Below, in pieces: positions 33,465-42,180 of a stretch of 64,000 nucleotides of DNA. The stretch spans positions 1-64,000 of the forward strand of contig NZ_JAPCWC010000016.1 of NCBI RefSeq assembly GCF_026420865.1, in the 5' to 3' direction. This DNA is from Novosphingobium clariflavum. GTDB taxonomy: Bacteria > Pseudomonadota > Alphaproteobacteria > Sphingomonadales > Sphingomonadaceae. The notes beneath the pieces were generated by a model. The model did no database searches, was not told the origin of the DNA, and was given only the letters and a program-made list of their open reading frames with translations. Every line of letters begins with the position of its first letter. Positions within the stretch are counted from its first letter, which is position 1. A program made the translations under genes and the position numbers.

Positions 33465-34154
33465 TCAGACCTGGTTGGCAAAACGCGCCCGCGCGTCGAG
33501 CAGCCATGGCCCCAGATCGGCAAAGGCGATCGGCTCGAGGAACACCAGCCCGCAGGCATTGTTGCCCACCCAGCGCACGGCGGCCTCGCGCTCGCCAAGG
33601 CCGGGGATCGAAATGCCGAGCAACTGGTCGCGCGGCATCGCATTGGCCACGGTAAGCCGCGCGCCGCCCTGCGAGATGTCGACCAGACGCGCGGGATGGC
33701 GATAGCCGGTCACCAGCAGCGCCGCCGGACAATCGGCGGTGAAGCGGGGACCGCGCGCCACCCCCTCGGCGCCGCTGCGCATCGCCGCATGGGCCAGCAG
33801 TTCGGGCACATCGACCGGGTGGTCGAAGGCGACGCCGATGCGCCCTGCGCGGTTCCAGCGCACGGTACCGTTCAGGGTATCGCCAGCCTTGAGCGTGACT
33901 TCGACCGCCTCCTCGACGAGGAAGCTGCCGTGGACTTCGGCCATCATCCCGGTCGCCGAGATGTTGCGCACGCGGCACAGCGTCTCGCGGTCCTGCGCGG
34001 CGAGCTTGCCGATCAGCAGGATCGTGGTGACGCGCGGCGCACGCGGCTGCAGTCCGCGCAAGGGTTCGTCCGCGCCTCCCTCGGCAGCAAATTCGGAATC
34101 GTCGAGGAAAGCGTCGAGGGCGCGTTCGGAGCGCGACGATGGCGGCAACGACAT
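33465..34154 (-). CDS. double PilZ-domain protein
   Basis: A 229-residue cytoplasmic protein from ATG 34154 with two PilZ-like units. The first (about 35-120) has RETLCRVRNISATGMMAEV, with Arg residues followed by N-x-S-x-x-G. The second (about 128-220) has RHPARLVDISQGGARL, matching D-x-S-x-x-G. PilZ domains bind c-di-GMP, and here the gene is the last of the motA-che-motB operon, where it would suit a YcgR-like brake on the motor. The arginine motif of the second unit is degenerate. Confidence 0.75.
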   Translation of the reverse strand: MSLPPSSRSERALDAFLDDSEFAAEGGADEPLRGLQPRAPRVTTILLIGKLAAQDRETLCRVRNISATGMMAEVHGSFLVEEAVEVTLKAGDTLNGTVRWNRAGRIGVAFDHPVDVPELLAHAAMRSGAEGVARGPRFTADCPAALLVTGYRHPARLVDISQGGARLTVANAMPRDQLLGISIPGLGEREAAVRWVGNNACGLVFLEPIAFADLGPWLLDARARFANQV

Positions 34155-34183
34155 GGGCAGGTGGTCCTTGCGGGGGCTTGGTA

Positions 34184-34621
34184 TCAGATCGGCGCGGCCT
34201 GGGTGATCACCGCGCGCTGCACGTAATCGGGCCCGTAGACCTCGCGCGCGGCGTCCATCACCAGGCGGCGGAACGTTTCCAGATTGGGGATCATGCCATC
34301 GCGCCCGCTGGCGAGCGGCTGGCGGTAGCTGCGCATGTTGACCGCGTTGAGCAGGACCGGCAGCTGCGCGGTCACTTGCGCCGCGCTGCCCTTGGGCACT
34401 TCCAGCTGGCATTCGAACGAGACATAGCCCGACAACCGCCCGTCCGCGAACGTCAGCGGCGCCAGGATCGTGCCGGTGGGCACGAATTCGGTCTCTGCCG
34501 GGCGCTTGGGCGCGTGCGGCAGGAACTGCGGCGCATACGTGACGACGGCATAGGCTCCGCCCCCGCCGATCGCGCAGCCGCCGACAAGCGCGGCGACGCC
34601 GATCATGATCTTTCGGATCAC
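34184..34621 (-). CDS. FliL-like stator-associated protein
   Basis: A 145-residue protein starting at GTG 34621 with GGGAG six bases upstream. It has one N-terminal membrane helix (about 6-28) and a periplasmic domain with the FliL pattern (LSGYVSFECQLEVPKG, LPVLLNAVNMRSYRQ, FRRLVMDAAREVYG). FliL proteins ring the MotA/MotB stator. A canonical fliL lies at the right edge of the window, so this is a second, divergent member placed directly after motB, which fits stator control. Confidence 0.65.
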   Translation of the reverse strand: MIRKIMIGVAALVGGCAIGGGGAYAVVTYAPQFLPHAPKRPAETEFVPTGTILAPLTFADGRLSGYVSFECQLEVPKGSAAQVTAQLPVLLNAVNMRSYRQPLASGRDGMIPNLETFRRLVMDAAREVYGPDYVQRAVITQAAPI

Positions 34622-34676
34622 GTTATGCTCCCGATTGGCAAATTCATGGATGACATCATTGGAAAGCCCGCCCCGG

Positions 34677-35537
34677 TCAGAAGCGGAAGCTGGCGTCTTG
34701 CGGCAGCGCCGAGGGCTGCGCCATGACGACGATGGTGATGCGGCGGTTCTCGGGCCGGTCGGGCCGGTCGGGATAGACCGGCTCGGTCGCGGCCTTGGCC
34801 ACCACTTCGGCAAACCGGTCGGTCGGCAGCCCCGCCTCGACCATCGCCGCACGCGCCGCCAGCGCGCGCTGGGCCGAGAGCATCCAGTTAGCATCGCTCT
34901 GGCCGCCGGTGGAATCGGTGTGTCCCTCGATCGCCACTTGCGCGCCGGTGCCGGCAAGCTTGCGCGCGACCCTGGCGAGGAGATCCCGCGCATAGGGATT
35001 GAGCTGGGCGGTCCCGCCCTTGAACATCGAGCGCTCGGCACTGTCGACGAGGTGGATGCGCAGTCCCTCGCGGGTTTCCTCGACATCGAGGTTGCGCTTG
35101 CCCTGGGCGGTGTCGATCGGCGGTTCGATCTGCAGCTGCAATTGCTGCGCCATGATCCTGAGCGCCGCTTCGGGCACATCGGCGGTGCCGCCGCGCGCCG
35201 CGCCCTTGACGCCGGATTCGGCGGAAGGCTCGCCCACCGCCTTCACGTCCTCGGCCTGGGCCTTGCGGGTATGGCCGCCAAGGCCCGGCTGCGGACCGGG
35301 GGTCTGGGTCAGCGCGGTCGGCACCGCATCGCGGTCGGCCGCTGGCGAGAAGTATTCGGCCAGCCCCTTGAGCTGCTGCTTGTCCGGGTTGGCGAGCAGC
35401 CAGAGCAGCATGAAGAAGGCCATCATCGCAGTCACGAAGTCGGCATAGGCCACCTTCCACGCACCGCCGTGGTGCGCGCCGTGCGCCTTCTTCCTGACCT
35501 TGCGGATGATGATCGTCGCATCGCCGTTGCCCGCCAC
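34677..35537 (-). CDS. motB: flagellar stator protein MotB
   Basis: A 286-residue protein from GTG 35537, with GAGGAG just upstream. The N-terminal membrane helix (YADFVTAMMAFFMLLWLLAN, residues 31-50) carries the conserved proton-binding Asp at D33. A plug/linker and an OmpA-type peptidoglycan-binding domain follow (IEGHTDSTGG, NWMLSAQRALA, ENRRITIVV). MotB anchors the stator and conducts protons with MotA. The gene lies at the other end of the same operon from motA, with the chemotaxis genes between them. Confidence 0.94.
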   Translation of the reverse strand: MAGNGDATIIIRKVRKKAHGAHHGGAWKVAYADFVTAMMAFFMLLWLLANPDKQQLKGLAEYFSPAADRDAVPTALTQTPGPQPGLGGHTRKAQAEDVKAVGEPSAESGVKGAARGGTADVPEAALRIMAQQLQLQIEPPIDTAQGKRNLDVEETREGLRIHLVDSAERSMFKGGTAQLNPYARDLLARVARKLAGTGAQVAIEGHTDSTGGQSDANWMLSAQRALAARAAMVEAGLPTDRFAEVVAKAATEPVYPDRPDRPENRRITIVVMAQPSALPQDASFRF

Positions 35538-35548
35538 CGAAGCTCTCC

Positions 35549-35854
35549 TCAGTCGAGCGCGGCGCGCAGGCGCGCCTGCATGACGTTGAGCCGAACCTGC
35601 CCCAGTGCCTCGCCGATCGCCGAACCGCCCGCCATCCGGTCGAGCAGGTCCGCGGTCTCGTCGACGTGCTGGACAATGAGGTCGAAGGCCTGGAGCTGGT
35701 CGAGGTAATCGGCCACGAAGCGTTCGTCGGAAACCAGCACGCCGGCGAGTTGCTCCAGCAATTCGCGGGCGACGCGCATTTCCCCGGCGATCGCCTGGCA
35801 CAGCGCGGCCCCGTAGCTTTCCATGGTGCCACCGCTATCCAATTGTATCGTCAC
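35549..35854 (-). CDS. small helical protein with CheZ-like DxxxQ motif
   Basis: A 101-residue all-helical protein from GTG 35854, without membrane segments. Residues D58-L-I-V-Q62 within LDQLQAFDLIVQHVDETADLL resemble the CheZ catalytic block (QDLTGQ), where D and Q dephosphorylate CheY-P. The flanking sequence also fits a helical hairpin. It sits inside the che operon between cheD and motB, and no recognised cheZ, cheC or cheX gene is otherwise present. Function as a CheY-P phosphatase is inferred, not shown. Confidence 0.5.
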   Translation of the reverse strand: MTIQLDSGGTMESYGAALCQAIAGEMRVARELLEQLAGVLVSDERFVADYLDQLQAFDLIVQHVDETADLLDRMAGGSAIGEALGQVRLNVMQARLRAALD

Positions 35855-35907
35855 TGTGTCGCTTCCCCTGTGTTCATTATGGCTCGCACCGCCCCTGACC
35901 TCGACGG

Positions 35908-36438
35908 TCAGAACAGTTCGAGTTCGCCGGTATGCTGCGGCGCGGCGACCGGCGCCGGCCGGACGATCGGCGGCAGGGGCTGGTCCTTGACCAGCATCGA
36001 CCGCACACGCCCTTCGAAAGGCATGAATTCCACCTTGCGCGCCTGGGTGCCGCCGAGATCGCAGTGATCGACGGGAATGCCCTCGGTGCGCAGGAAATTG
36101 CGGGCGAACTCGCCGTTCTTGGTGCCGATGCCGCCAAGCCCGGCGACGATGTTCGCGCCGCCGTAAAGGTGTCCCCGCAGGCGGGAGCGCTGGGCCCCGC
36201 GCTGCATCAGCGCGTTGATCAGCAGTTCCATCGCGTGGACGCCGTAACGCTGCATTTCCGCCGGCGTGACCGGGCTGTCGCTACCCGGTTCACCCAGCAG
36301 GAAATGGTTCATCCCGCCCACGCGCGCCACCGGATCCTGGATGCAGGCGGCCACGCACGAGCCCAGCAGGGTGGAAATCACCACCCCGCCCTGCACGGCG
36401 ACATGATATTCGCCCTGGACGATGGGAACGCGGCGCAT
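35908..36438 (-). CDS. cheD: chemoreceptor glutamine deamidase CheD
   Basis: A 176-residue protein with the CheD catalytic residues C28 (STLLGSCVAAC) and H45 (GGMNHFLL) and the block LYGGANIVAGLGGIGTKNGEF. CheD deamidates receptor glutamines and can be modulated by a CheY phosphatase such as CheC. It has a Pro-rich C-terminal tail. It follows cheY by five bases. Confidence 0.92.
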   Translation of the reverse strand: MRRVPIVQGEYHVAVQGGVVISTLLGSCVAACIQDPVARVGGMNHFLLGEPGSDSPVTPAEMQRYGVHAMELLINALMQRGAQRSRLRGHLYGGANIVAGLGGIGTKNGEFARNFLRTEGIPVDHCDLGGTQARKVEFMPFEGRVRSMLVKDQPLPPIVRPAPVAAPQHTGELELF

Positions 36439-36443
36439 GGCGG

Positions 36444-36833
36444 TCAGACCAGCTCCCCGAAGACGCGCTCGATCTTTTCCTTGAGCGCGGCCGGGGCAAA
36501 CGGCTTGACCACGTAGTTGTTGACGCCGAGCGCCGCCGCCTTCTGGACGACTTCCTTGTCGGCCGAACCGGTGAGCATGATGAACACGGTCTTGCCGATC
36601 ACGTCATCCTTGCGCACCGCCTCGAGAAACTCGAGGCCGTCCATCTCGGGCATGTTGTAGTCCGAGATGATCAGATGCACCCGGTCCGACTTGACCGCGG
36701 CAAGCGCTTCGGTTGCCGAGCCCTTGTCGCGAATGTCCTTGAAACCCAGATCCTGCAGAGCGCGACGGATCATCGCGCGCATGCTCGTCTGGTCGTCGAC
36801 CACCATTACCTTGATTGCAGCCGCTGCCGGCAT
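36444..36833 (-). CDS. cheY: CheY-type response regulator (second copy)
   Basis: A 129-residue single receiver domain with acidic pocket residues at D13-D14 (VVDD), phosphoacceptor D58 (IISDYNMPEMDG), T (MLTGSA) and K (VVKPF). CheY-P binds FliM to change rotation. This copy lies between cheB and cheD; another CheY lies upstream of cheA. Which one drives the motor and which serves as phosphate sink cannot be told from the sequence, but the SDYNMPEMDGL block of this copy is closest to classical CheY. Confidence 0.92.
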   Translation of the reverse strand: MPAAAAIKVMVVDDQTSMRAMIRRALQDLGFKDIRDKGSATEALAAVKSDRVHLIISDYNMPEMDGLEFLEAVRKDDVIGKTVFIMLTGSADKEVVQKAAALGVNNYVVKPFAPAALKEKIERVFGELV

Positions 36834-36848
36834 GAGACCCGCTCCAAA

Positions 36849-37910
36849 TTACCGCCGACAGGCCCCGAGGATCGCCTCGGGGAGTGCCGACAAATTCACT
36901 TCCTTTTCGACCGCGCCCCGCTCGAAAGCGGCACGCGGCATTCCATAGACCACGCAGGTGTCCCGGCTCTGCCCCATCGTCCGCGCACCGGCGGCGCGCA
37001 TCTGCAGCAGGCCTTCCGCCCCGTCCGACCCCATGCCGGTGAGGATCACCCCCACCGCGCGCGAGCCGAGCGCGGAAACCGAACGGAACAGCACGTCCAC
37101 CGAAGGACGATGGCCGGACACCGGCTCGCCCTCGATCAGCCGCACATGGCCGCTGGTACCGCCGACCAGTTCCATGTGATGGCTGCCGCCGGGGGCGAGG
37201 TAGACCGTGCCCCGCTTGAGGGTCATGCCGTCCTTAGCCTCGACCACGGTGACACGCGCCTCGCGGTCGAGCCGCGCGGCAAAGCCGCCGGTGAAGATCG
37301 CCGGCATGTGCTGGACCACCAGCACCGGCGGACAATCGACCGGCAGCGCGCCGATGATCGAAAACAGGGCCTCGACGCCGCCGGTGGAGGCGCCGATGGC
37401 AATGACGACGTCGCGCAGCGGACCTGCCGAGGGTGCGGGCGTGGCCGCACCGTGTCCGGAATGCGGCGCCGCCGGACGAACCGCCGCCGCGCGCACCGAG
37501 GAACGCGCCGCGGTGCGCACCATCTTGCGCAGCAGGGCACCGTCCTGGGCGATCTCCAGCGGATTGCCGGAGGGCTTGGCGATGCAGTCCACCGCGCCGA
37601 GGCGCAGCGCCTCGATGGTCGCCTCGGTGCCGCGCGCGGTCAGCGTCGAGCACATGACCACCGGCATCGGACGAAGCCGCATGATGCGCTCCAGGAACGA
37701 CAACCCGTCCATGCCCGGCATCTCGACGTCGAGCGTCACGACATCGGGATTGAGCGCCTTGATCATCTCGCGCGCGGCATGGGGTTCCGGTGCCTGGCCG
37801 ACCACCTCGATCAGCGGATCGTGGTTGAGCAGCTTGGTCAGCAGCGCCCGCATCGCCGCGCTGTCATCGACGACGACGACGCGGACCTTCTCGTTTGCAG
37901 GATCGGTCAT
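36849..37910 (-). CDS. cheB: chemoreceptor methylesterase CheB
   Basis: A 353-residue protein with an N-terminal receiver domain (phosphoacceptor D61 in DVVTLDVEMPGMDG) and a C-terminal methylesterase with catalytic S175 (GASTGG), H200 (VVQHMP) and D295 (GMGSDGA). It demethylates and deamidates receptors in response to CheA phosphorylation. Its start overlaps the cheR stop by four bases. The linker between the domains is Ala/His-rich. Confidence 0.95.
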   Translation of the reverse strand: MTDPANEKVRVVVVDDSAAMRALLTKLLNHDPLIEVVGQAPEPHAAREMIKALNPDVVTLDVEMPGMDGLSFLERIMRLRPMPVVMCSTLTARGTEATIEALRLGAVDCIAKPSGNPLEIAQDGALLRKMVRTAARSSVRAAAVRPAAPHSGHGAATPAPSAGPLRDVVIAIGASTGGVEALFSIIGALPVDCPPVLVVQHMPAIFTGGFAARLDREARVTVVEAKDGMTLKRGTVYLAPGGSHHMELVGGTSGHVRLIEGEPVSGHRPSVDVLFRSVSALGSRAVGVILTGMGSDGAEGLLQMRAAGARTMGQSRDTCVVYGMPRAAFERGAVEKEVNLSALPEAILGACRR

Positions 37911-38785
37911 GCCGCACCTGCCCCGTCGATCCGTGCATAGGCGGTCTGGGCGACCGGCTTCATGCGGGTGGCAGCGGGGCCGATCAGGCGCTCCGAATGG
38001 CCGATGTAAAGCGTGCCGCCGGGCTGGAGCATGTCGACGAGACGCGCCTCCAGCTCGGCCTTGGCGGTATCGTCGAAATAGATCATCACGTTACGGCAGA
38101 AAATCACATCATACTTCTGGCGCATCGGCCATTGGTCGAAGAGGTTGAGCACCCGCGCGGCCACCAGCTTGCGCAGCGGTTCGGCGATCACGTGGTATCC
38201 CGTCCCCGCCGGCTTGAGCCAACGCTGGCGGTAGCCCGCCGGGATCGGTTCCACCGCGCTGTCGGGATAAGTCGCCTGCGACACCGCCTGGACCACCGGG
38301 GGCGAGATGTCGGTCGCCAGCAGGCGCACGTCGCCCTTGTCGAGCCAGGCCGCGCTCGCCGGGCTTTCGCCCGCCAGGCACATGGCGATGGTATAGACTT
38401 CCTCGCCGCTGGAGCAGCCGGCCGACCAGATGCGCACTTTCTCGCCCCGGCGCGCCCGCTCCTGCAGCTGCGGCAGGACATGGCTGCGCAGATGATCGAA
38501 GTGATGCGCCTCGCGGAAGAAGTGCGTGTGGTTGGTGGTCAGCGCCACGACCATGGCGTGGCGCTCCTGCGCGTCGCGCTGCACCAGCGACACGTAGTCG
38601 GCAAAGCTGGTGAGCCCGTGTTCGCGCAGACGGCGGCTGAGGCGGGAATGCACCAGCGTCGTCTTGGCTTCGACCAGATGGATGCGTGCCTCGCGCTGCA
38701 TGATCGCGGCGATCTCCTGGAACTGCGCCGGGCGCAGTTCCGCATTCGCCGCGAGCGTGCCGGCAGAGGCGGCCGAAGTGCTCAC
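37907..38785 (-). CDS. cheR: chemoreceptor methyltransferase CheR
   Basis: A 292-residue SAM-dependent methyltransferase. I chose GTG 38785 because it overlaps the cheW stop (GTGA), the pattern used throughout this operon; the longer frame upstream is out-of-frame cheW. Motifs include the N-terminal helical domain (QREARIHLVEAKTTLVHSRLSRRL), FFREAHHFDHL, the SAM site IWSAGCSSGEEVYTIAM and CRNVMIYF. It methylates receptor glutamates. The C-terminus has no pentapeptide-binding insertion that I can identify. Confidence 0.94.
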   Translation of the reverse strand: MSTSAASAGTLAANAELRPAQFQEIAAIMQREARIHLVEAKTTLVHSRLSRRLREHGLTSFADYVSLVQRDAQERHAMVVALTTNHTHFFREAHHFDHLRSHVLPQLQERARRGEKVRIWSAGCSSGEEVYTIAMCLAGESPASAAWLDKGDVRLLATDISPPVVQAVSQATYPDSAVEPIPAGYRQRWLKPAGTGYHVIAEPLRKLVAARVLNLFDQWPMRQKYDVIFCRNVMIYFDDTAKAELEARLVDMLQPGGTLYIGHSERLIGPAATRMKPVAQTAYARIDGAGAA

Positions 38786-39273
38786 GCAGCCAGTTCCGGG
38801 ATATGGCGCGTCAGGCTGAGCGCATCGAGGTCCAGCAGCAGGCACATGGCCTCCTGGTTCGAAGCGTCAGAAGTGCGGCGCTCGATCTTGACGAGGCCCG
38901 CGATGGCGCTCTGGTCGTTGACTTCGGTATCCGGCGCCGGCTGGATCTCGCTGCCCTTGATCGAGACGATGTCCTGCACCTCGTCGACCAGGAAACCGGC
39001 GTTGCGGCCGCCGATGGTGACCACCAGCACGCAGGAGCGGGCATGGAGCACGCTCGGCTCCCAGCCCAGCCGCTCGGACAGGCCGACGATCGGGATCACC
39101 GAACCGCGCAAGTTGGCAACGCCCAGCACGTAGGAGGGCACGCTGGGAAGCGGCGTCGGCGCTTCCCATTCACGGATCTCGATGAGCGAGGCCATCTCGA
39201 TGCCGAACAGCTGGTTGCCCAGCGTGAAGGTCACGATCTTGCGTTCGTCGTTAGCAATCGCTTCAGTGCTCAT
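38782..39273 (-). CDS. cheW: chemotaxis coupling protein CheW
   Basis: A 163-residue CheW-domain protein: VTFTLGNQLFGIEMASLIEIR, the conserved GVANLRGSVIPIVGLSERLG and a second beta-barrel half with AGFLVDEVQDIVSI. It couples receptors to CheA. Its start overlaps the cheA stop and its stop overlaps the cheR start, so all three are translationally linked. Confidence 0.94.
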   Translation of the reverse strand: MSTEAIANDERKIVTFTLGNQLFGIEMASLIEIREWEAPTPLPSVPSYVLGVANLRGSVIPIVGLSERLGWEPSVLHARSCVLVVTIGGRNAGFLVDEVQDIVSIKGSEIQPAPDTEVNDQSAIAGLVKIERRTSDASNQEAMCLLLDLDALSLTRHIPELAA

Positions 39274-41513
39274 GCCGCCAGTCCTTTCAGTGCAAATTTG
39301 GAAGCGCCGCCGGTCGCGACCAGCGCGTCCACGTCGAAGATCAGCGCGATGGCGCCGTCACCCAGGATCGTCGCGCCGCCCAGGCCCCGGATCGGGTGGA
39401 GGTTGTCCTCCAGGCTCTTGAGGACGACCTCGCGGCGGTTATCGATGGTGTCGACCATCAGGCCGACATGGCCCGCCGTCTCGCTCTCGACGATGATCAC
39501 CAGCGAATCCTCGGCCGGGCGCTCGGAGCGCATGCCGAACATCTCGCCCACCCGGCGTACCGGCAGGTACTGGCCGCGCAGTTCGATCACCTCGGAGGTC
39601 GGCGACGTCGCCTGGACCTGGCCCGGCTCGGGCTGGACGGTCTCGATCACGTTGGCGAGCGGCACCACAAAGCGCTGGTCGCCCAGACGCACGATCATGC
39701 CGTCGAGAATGGCGAGCGTGAGCGGCAGCGCCATCGAGAAGGTCGTGCCCTCACCCGGCACCGAGACGATTTCCAGTCGCCCGCCCAGCGCCTCGACGTT
39801 GGAGCGGACCACGTCCATGCCGACGCCGCGGCCGGAAATGTTCGAGATCGTCTCGGCGGTCGAGAAGCCCGGCGCGCAGATCAGGCTGTCGATCTCCTCG
39901 TCGGAAAGCTGGGCATCGGCGGCGATGATGCCGCGCGTCACCGCAATGGCGCGCACGCGCTCGCGGTTGATGCCGCGCCCGTCGTCGCGCACCTTCACCA
40001 GGATCCGGCCGCCCTTCTGCTCGGCGGAAAGATAGATCGTGCCCTCGGGCGACTTGCCCGCGGCAATGCGGTCCTCGGGGCTCTCGATACCGTGGTCGAC
40101 CGCATTGCGGATCATGTGCGTCAGCGGGTCGCCGATTTTCTCGATCACGCCCTTGTCGACTTCGGTCATCTCGCCGGTGGTCTCGAGGATCACCTTCTTG
40201 CCGGTCTCGGCCGAAAGGTCGCGCAGCATGCGGGGCACGCGCGAGAACGCCTGCTTGATCGGCTGCGCGCGCAGCGACATCACGTTGTCCTGGATCTGGC
40301 GCGTGAGGCGCGACAGCTCCGGCAGTTCGACACGCTCCTGGTCGGCGGGCGACAGGCGGTCCGACAGGATCGAGCCGCGGATCACGAGTTCGCCGACGAG
40401 GTTGAGCAGCTGGTCCAGCTTGCCAAGGTCGACGCGGATCGTCTGGGCGACCTCGACGGCATGCTTGGCCTCGGGCTTGGCCGCCTCGGGCTTGGCCGCC
40501 TCGGGCTTGCTCGCTTCGGGCTTGGCCGCATCGGCCTTCTGGGGCGCAGGCGCCACAGCAGCCGGTGCCGGTTCGACCGGCAGCGGCACGACCACGTCGT
40601 CAAACACCACCGCGATCGGCTCGAAGGGAATTTCCTCCGGCTCGGCAGCAGCGGCAGCAACCGTCTCGACCGGTGCCGGCGCCGCGACTTGCGCCTGCGT
40701 GACCTCGATCAGCGAATCCGGTGCCACGAAGTCGAAGCAGTCGCGGATGTCGCGCTCATCGACACTGGCGGGCAGCGCCACCGTCCAGACGAAGTAGCTG
40801 TCCTCGGGGTCGAGCTCGGCCAGCGGCGGCAGCGCCTCGGTATCGACGGCGGTCACTTCGCCGCCCATCGATTCCAGTTCGCGGATCACCAGCAGCGGCT
40901 CGGCACCATTGGCCATGGCCCCGCGCGAGGGACCGAAACGCACCGTCCAACCGGCAGGCTCGCCCGCATCGAAATCGTCGAGGGCCACGGCAACCGGCTC
41001 GAAACCGAAGGGATCGGCATCGCCGCCGAAGTCGAGGTCGACAACCGCGACCGGGGTGAAGCCGAATTCATCCGCCTCCACGGGCGCGGCCGCGACCGGC
41101 TCAGGCTCCGGTGCCGCAGCCGGGGCGCCGCCACCTGCGAGAATCGCGTCGAGCTGCTCCAGCATGTGGCCGTCGTCCGGCGCATCCGCCCCGTGCTGCG
41201 CGGCGGACACGTGGTCCGAAAGAATGTCGAAGGCCCCCAGCAGGCACTGCGTCACTTCGGGCGTGGGCGCGATGCGTTCGGCGCGCACTTCGTCGAGCAC
41301 GTTCTCGAAACGGTGCGAGAAGCCGAGCAGCGCGGTGTGGCCGAAGGCCCCCGAGCCGCCCTTGATCGAGTGGACGGCGCGGAACACGCCGGCGATCACG
41401 CTTGCCGAAGTGTCGCCCGCGGCCATGGCGGACAGGCCTTCCTCGGCCACCGCCAGACCCTCGACGCACTCCTCGAAGAAGATCGCCTGGATTTCGTCGA
41501 GTTCGTCGCTCAC
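39270..41513 (-). CDS. cheA: chemotaxis histidine kinase CheA
   Basis: About 747 residues from GTG 41513, which overlaps the cheY stop (GTGA); a GTG two codons upstream is possible. Domains in order: HPt/P1 with phosphorylated H48 (FRAVHSIKGGSGAFG), a long acidic and Ala/Pro-rich linker (about 125-355, including EASKPEAAKPEAAKPEA repeats), dimerisation P3 (about 360-420), the HATPase P4 (LTHMIRNAVDHGIESPEDR) and the CheW-like P5. It phosphorylates CheY and CheB. No clear P2 domain is visible; the repetitive linker occupies its place. Confidence 0.95.
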   Translation of the reverse strand: MSDELDEIQAIFFEECVEGLAVAEEGLSAMAAGDTSASVIAGVFRAVHSIKGGSGAFGHTALLGFSHRFENVLDEVRAERIAPTPEVTQCLLGAFDILSDHVSAAQHGADAPDDGHMLEQLDAILAGGGAPAAAPEPEPVAAAPVEADEFGFTPVAVVDLDFGGDADPFGFEPVAVALDDFDAGEPAGWTVRFGPSRGAMANGAEPLLVIRELESMGGEVTAVDTEALPPLAELDPEDSYFVWTVALPASVDERDIRDCFDFVAPDSLIEVTQAQVAAPAPVETVAAAAAEPEEIPFEPIAVVFDDVVVPLPVEPAPAAVAPAPQKADAAKPEASKPEAAKPEAAKPEAKHAVEVAQTIRVDLGKLDQLLNLVGELVIRGSILSDRLSPADQERVELPELSRLTRQIQDNVMSLRAQPIKQAFSRVPRMLRDLSAETGKKVILETTGEMTEVDKGVIEKIGDPLTHMIRNAVDHGIESPEDRIAAGKSPEGTIYLSAEQKGGRILVKVRDDGRGINRERVRAIAVTRGIIAADAQLSDEEIDSLICAPGFSTAETISNISGRGVGMDVVRSNVEALGGRLEIVSVPGEGTTFSMALPLTLAILDGMIVRLGDQRFVVPLANVIETVQPEPGQVQATSPTSEVIELRGQYLPVRRVGEMFGMRSERPAEDSLVIIVESETAGHVGLMVDTIDNRREVVLKSLEDNLHPIRGLGGATILGDGAIALIFDVDALVATGGASKFALKGLAA

Positions 41514-41875
41514 GGGCACACGCGGCGGATGGCCGCCCCCAGGCGATCGGCGTCGAACGGCTTGGTGATCCAGCCGGTCGCCCCGGCCTCACGGGCGCGG
41601 GTCTTCTTCTCGTCCGAAAACTCCGTCGACAGCACCAGGATCGGCGTCCCCTTGAACTCGGCGGTCTTGCGGACCGCCTCGATCAGCTCGAAGCCGTCCA
41701 TCTTGGGCATGTTGATGTCGGTGATCAGCAAGTCGGGCTTCACTTCGTGCATGCGCTCCAGCCCATGCTCGCCATCGTTGGCGCTCTCGATGCGGAAGCC
41801 CTGCGCGGTCAGCGATGCCTTGAGCAGCATGCGGATCGTGGCGGAATCATCGACAGTCAGGATCAGTTTGCTCAC
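41510..41875 (-). CDS. cheY: CheY-type response regulator (first copy)
   Basis: A 121-residue receiver domain from GTG 41875, overlapping the STAS gene stop. Acidic residues D9-D10, phosphoacceptor D53 (LLITDINMPKMDG), the S/T switch position (VLSTEFSD) and K in ITKPFD are present. It lies directly upstream of cheA in the usual STAS-cheY-cheA order of alphaproteobacterial operons. In such operons this copy often acts with CheA as a sink or adaptation element; that role is inferred. Confidence 0.92.
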   Translation of the reverse strand: MSKLILTVDDSATIRMLLKASLTAQGFRIESANDGEHGLERMHEVKPDLLITDINMPKMDGFELIEAVRKTAEFKGTPILVLSTEFSDEKKTRAREAGATGWITKPFDADRLGAAIRRVCP

Positions 41876-42180
41876 GCGGTAAATTCCTCTTCAACGAGCC
41901 CCAGCGACGCCGCCAGCCCGCAGGCGCGGACGCGGTCGACGAAGGCCCTGCTGGGATTGACGATGGCGAACGGGCGGTCGCTCGACGCCGCCTCGTTACG
42001 GGCGGCAAGCAGCAGTTGGAGCACCGCCTGCCCGACCGATTCCACTTCGCCGGCATCGATCTCGATGGCGCCGACCGCCGCGACCAGCCGGTCGCGCAAG
42101 TCCTCGGCAGTGACGGTGGAGGCATGTGTGGGCAGGACGAGCGGACCTTCGCCGCTCGCGCCTTCAGGCAGGCTTGGCAT
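41872..42180 (-). CDS. STAS-domain protein of the chemotaxis operon
   Basis: A 102-residue protein with the anti-sigma-antagonist-like STAS fold: a beta-strand pair, EIDAGEVESVGQAVLQLLLAARN as the helix after the phospho-site loop, then PFAIVNPSRAFVDRVRACGLAASLGL. The usual Ser phospho-site appears as GEVESVG. Small STAS proteins upstream of cheY-cheA are common in alphaproteobacteria. Its start overlaps the end of motA by 17 bases, so it is part of the motA operon. Confidence 0.75.
   Translation of the reverse strand: MPSLPEGASGEGPLVLPTHASTVTAEDLRDRLVAAVGAIEIDAGEVESVGQAVLQLLLAARNEAASSDRPFAIVNPSRAFVDRVRACGLAASLGLVEEEFTA

Noticed and set aside
39396..41882. 828-residue + strand frame opposite cheA
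   Set aside because: Shadow of cheA, which has all kinase domains.
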